Source: Zoogloeaceae bacterium (lineage in GTDB: Bacteria; Pseudomonadota; Gammaproteobacteria; Burkholderiales; Rhodocyclaceae). From it: a stretch of DNA of 6,747 nt. Both the position numbers and the translations under genes were made by a program. Where the stretch lies: assembly GCA_031282665.1 (NCBI GenBank), contig JAITDH010000154.1, forward strand, positions 1 to 6,747. Direction: 5' to 3'. Each line of letters begins with the position of its first letter. The first letter of the stretch is position 1. Under the pieces are notes generated by a model. That model made no database searches. It had not been told where the DNA came from and saw only the letters and a program-made list of their open reading frames with translations. Positions 5,556 to 6,747 of this stretch are shown in pieces.

Positions 5556-6617
5556 ATGCCGATCCGCCATCCGTTCCGGGCCTCCTTCTTCTGCGCCCTG
5601 CTCCTGCTCTCCGCCACCGCCTTTGCGCAGGATCTTGCGCAGGACGCCTTCAACATGGCCGGGCTGCCCGAAGCGCAGGATTTCATCCACGACATGCGCG
5701 ACCGCAACGGCATGGACGCGCAGGACCTTTTCCGCCGCTTTTCCCGGCTGACGCCCAACGCCCGCGTCCTGCGGCTCATCGCCCCGCCCACCTCCCCCCT
5801 GCAACGTTCCTGGCAACGCTACCGCGCCCGTTTCCTCGACGACATCCGCATCGGAAAAGGCGCGCGCTTCTGGCGGCAGAACGCCGCCGCGTTGAGCCGC
5901 GCCCGCGAACGCTACGGCGTGCCGGAAGAAATCATCGTCGCCATCATCGGCATCGAAACCCTCTACGGCCACGACACTGGCCGCTTCAACACCTTCTCCG
6001 CCCTGGCCACCCTGGCCTTCTACGAGCCGCGCCGCGCGGATTATTTCCGCCAGGAACTCGAACAACTCCTCCTGCTCGCCCGCGAAAACCAGCGCGACCC
6101 GGAACACTACACCGGCTCCTATGCCGGCGCGCTCGGCATTCCCCAATTCATGCCCGGCAGCCAGCGCCGCTACGCCGTGGATTTCGATAATGATGGAGTC
6201 ATCGACCTGGCGGCGAGCGTGGAGGACGCCATCGGCAGCGTGGCCAATTTCCTCGCCATGCATGGCTGGCAAGAAGGCGCCCCCATCGCCGTCCCCGCCC
6301 GCCTGCCCGAACACCTGTCCGCGCAAAAGCTCGCCGTCTGGCTGGAGGCCGGCATCCGCCCCGCGCTCCCGGCGAAGACCCTGCTGGACGAAGGCGTCGT
6401 CGCCCAGGCGCAACCCGGCCAGATCGTCACCCTGGTCGACCTCGTGACGCCCGACGCCCCGACCGAATACTGGCTCGGCCACGAAAATTTCTACGTCATC
6501 ACCCGCTACAACCGTTCCAGCTTCTACGCCATGTCCGTCTTCCTCCTGGCCGGGGAGATCAAGAAAACAGGTGACGCAAGGCCGGGATATGGCGGAAAAG
6601 TTACGGTGGAAAAGTGA
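5556..6617 (+). CDS. mltB: Lytic murein transglycosylase B (MltB/Slt35, GH103 family)
   Basis: Periplasmic enzyme that cleaves the MurNAc-GlcNAc bond of peptidoglycan, leaving 1,6-anhydroMurNAc ends. It has 353 residues. The catalytic glutamate is Glu134 in IIGIETLYGHD (130-140); the family sequence GSYAGALGIPQFMPGS (187-202) follows, then an EF-hand-like calcium loop DFDNDGVID (209-217) as in Slt35, and the C-terminal YNRSSFYAMSVFLLAGEI. The N-terminus is a Sec signal peptide with cleavage probably at AFA-QD (after residue 24). Unlike E. coli MltB there is no lipobox: the only signal cysteine (13) is early and badly placed, so a soluble or loosely bound form is inferred. No in-frame alternative start exists between the ffh stop, which is in this frame, and ATG 5556; no ribosome-binding site is visible. 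The last 16 or so residues look like an addition, partly encoded by a 14-nt tandem repeat. Confidence 0.93.
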   Translation: MPIRHPFRASFFCALLLLSATAFAQDLAQDAFNMAGLPEAQDFIHDMRDRNGMDAQDLFRRFSRLTPNARVLRLIAPPTSPLQRSWQRYRARFLDDIRIGKGARFWRQNAAALSRARERYGVPEEIIVAIIGIETLYGHDTGRFNTFSALATLAFYEPRRADYFRQELEQLLLLARENQRDPEHYTGSYAGALGIPQFMPGSQRRYAVDFDNDGVIDLAASVEDAIGSVANFLAMHGWQEGAPIAVPARLPEHLSAQKLAVWLEAGIRPALPAKTLLDEGVVAQAQPGQIVTLVDLVTPDAPTEYWLGHENFYVITRYNRSSFYAMSVFLLAGEIKKTGDARPGYGGKVTVEK

Positions 6618-6618
6618 C
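6591..6618 (+). repeat. Two tandem 14-nt repeats at the mltB 3' end
   Basis: GGCGGAAAAGTTAC (6591-6604) is followed directly by GGTGGAAAAGTGAC (6605-6618), 12 of 14 bases alike. The repeat supplies the last MltB codons (G-G-K-V-T-V-E-K) and its TGA. A CCGGGAT/ATCCCGG inverted pair (6582-6588 and 6627-6633) brackets it. Confidence 0.65.
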
Positions 6619-6693
6619 GCCAGGAAATCCCGGAATGAGGGGAAAGGGCGGCGAAACGCGGTCTTTCATTGGCGGGCGCCCTGCAAAATCCTT

Positions 6694-6747
6694 ATGCTGC
6701 CATTGCTCTGGAAGATTTTTGCCTTGCCGAAACTGCGCCTGATCTTG
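6694..6747 (+). CDS. Start of an unidentified gene, cut by right edge
   Basis: From ATG 6694 the frame reads MLPLLWKIFALPKLRLIL for 18 codons to the end of the window: a short hydrophobic and basic beginning compatible with a membrane-associated protein. I cannot assign a family from so little. No clear Shine-Dalgarno sequence precedes it; the 76 nt back to the mltB stop contain a GGGCGCCC palindrome (6674-6681). The frame is also open upstream of this ATG, so the true start is unsure. Confidence 0.45.
   Translation, partial: MLPLLWKIFALPKLRLIL

Noticed and set aside
5535..6482. Minus-strand open frame of 315 codons across mltB
   Set aside because: Antisense shadow of a gene with intact catalytic and calcium-loop motifs.
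6635..6742. 35-codon ORF with five closely spaced cysteines resembling a zinc ribbon
   Set aside because: It overlaps the 6694 start in another frame, has no ribosome-binding site, and its cysteine spacing does not fit a convincing zinc motif.

Overview
This 6.7-kb window is GC-rich chromosomal DNA that reads as ordinary core genome of a proteobacterium, most likely a betaproteobacterium. The Ffh and CorB/YfjD protein sequences have a betaproteobacterial look, and the block of ypjD and corB next to ffh is a conserved proteobacterial neighbourhood, also known from E. coli. I see no phage, plasmid, transposase or CRISPR content. The taxonomic call is inference from protein character only.

Layout, left to right. 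(a) 1-1119, minus: the N-terminal half of the DNA helicase UvrD, running off the left edge. (b) 1226-1576, minus: a small secreted protein of unknown function with its own intrinsic terminator, which sits only about 30 nt before uvrD. (c) 1577-1876: a 300-nt gene-free stretch holding an ATCAGG repeat cluster and a 135-nt inverted-repeat element with two inner hairpins. (d) 1877-3175, minus: a CorB/YfjD-type CNNM-CBS-CorC membrane protein. (e) 3177-3263, minus: a possible 28-codon leader ORF ending one base before corB. (f) 3279-4127, minus: the eight-helix membrane protein YpjD. (g) 4152-5501, plus: ffh, divergent from ypjD with only 24 nt between start codons. (h) 5556-6617, plus: an MltB-type lytic transglycosylase. 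(i) 6694-6747, plus: the first codons of a further gene cut by the right edge.

Functionally, ffh makes the protein subunit of the signal recognition particle, which delivers membrane proteins such as its two divergent neighbours to the translocon. CorB is linked to Mg2+/Co2+ handling, YpjD is a CcsA-like membrane protein of unclear role, MltB trims peptidoglycan in the periplasm, and UvrD acts in nucleotide excision and mismatch repair. ypjD and corB probably form one unit, and ffh and mltB may form another because I see no terminator between them.

The least ordinary content is short repeats and the corB leader. Heptamer repeats have become the C-terminal codons of CorB, a 14-nt tandem repeat encodes the end of MltB, and a possible leader peptide with an acidic, proline-containing start lies directly in front of corB. 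None of these amounts to a clearly new system; the leader peptide is the most testable candidate.
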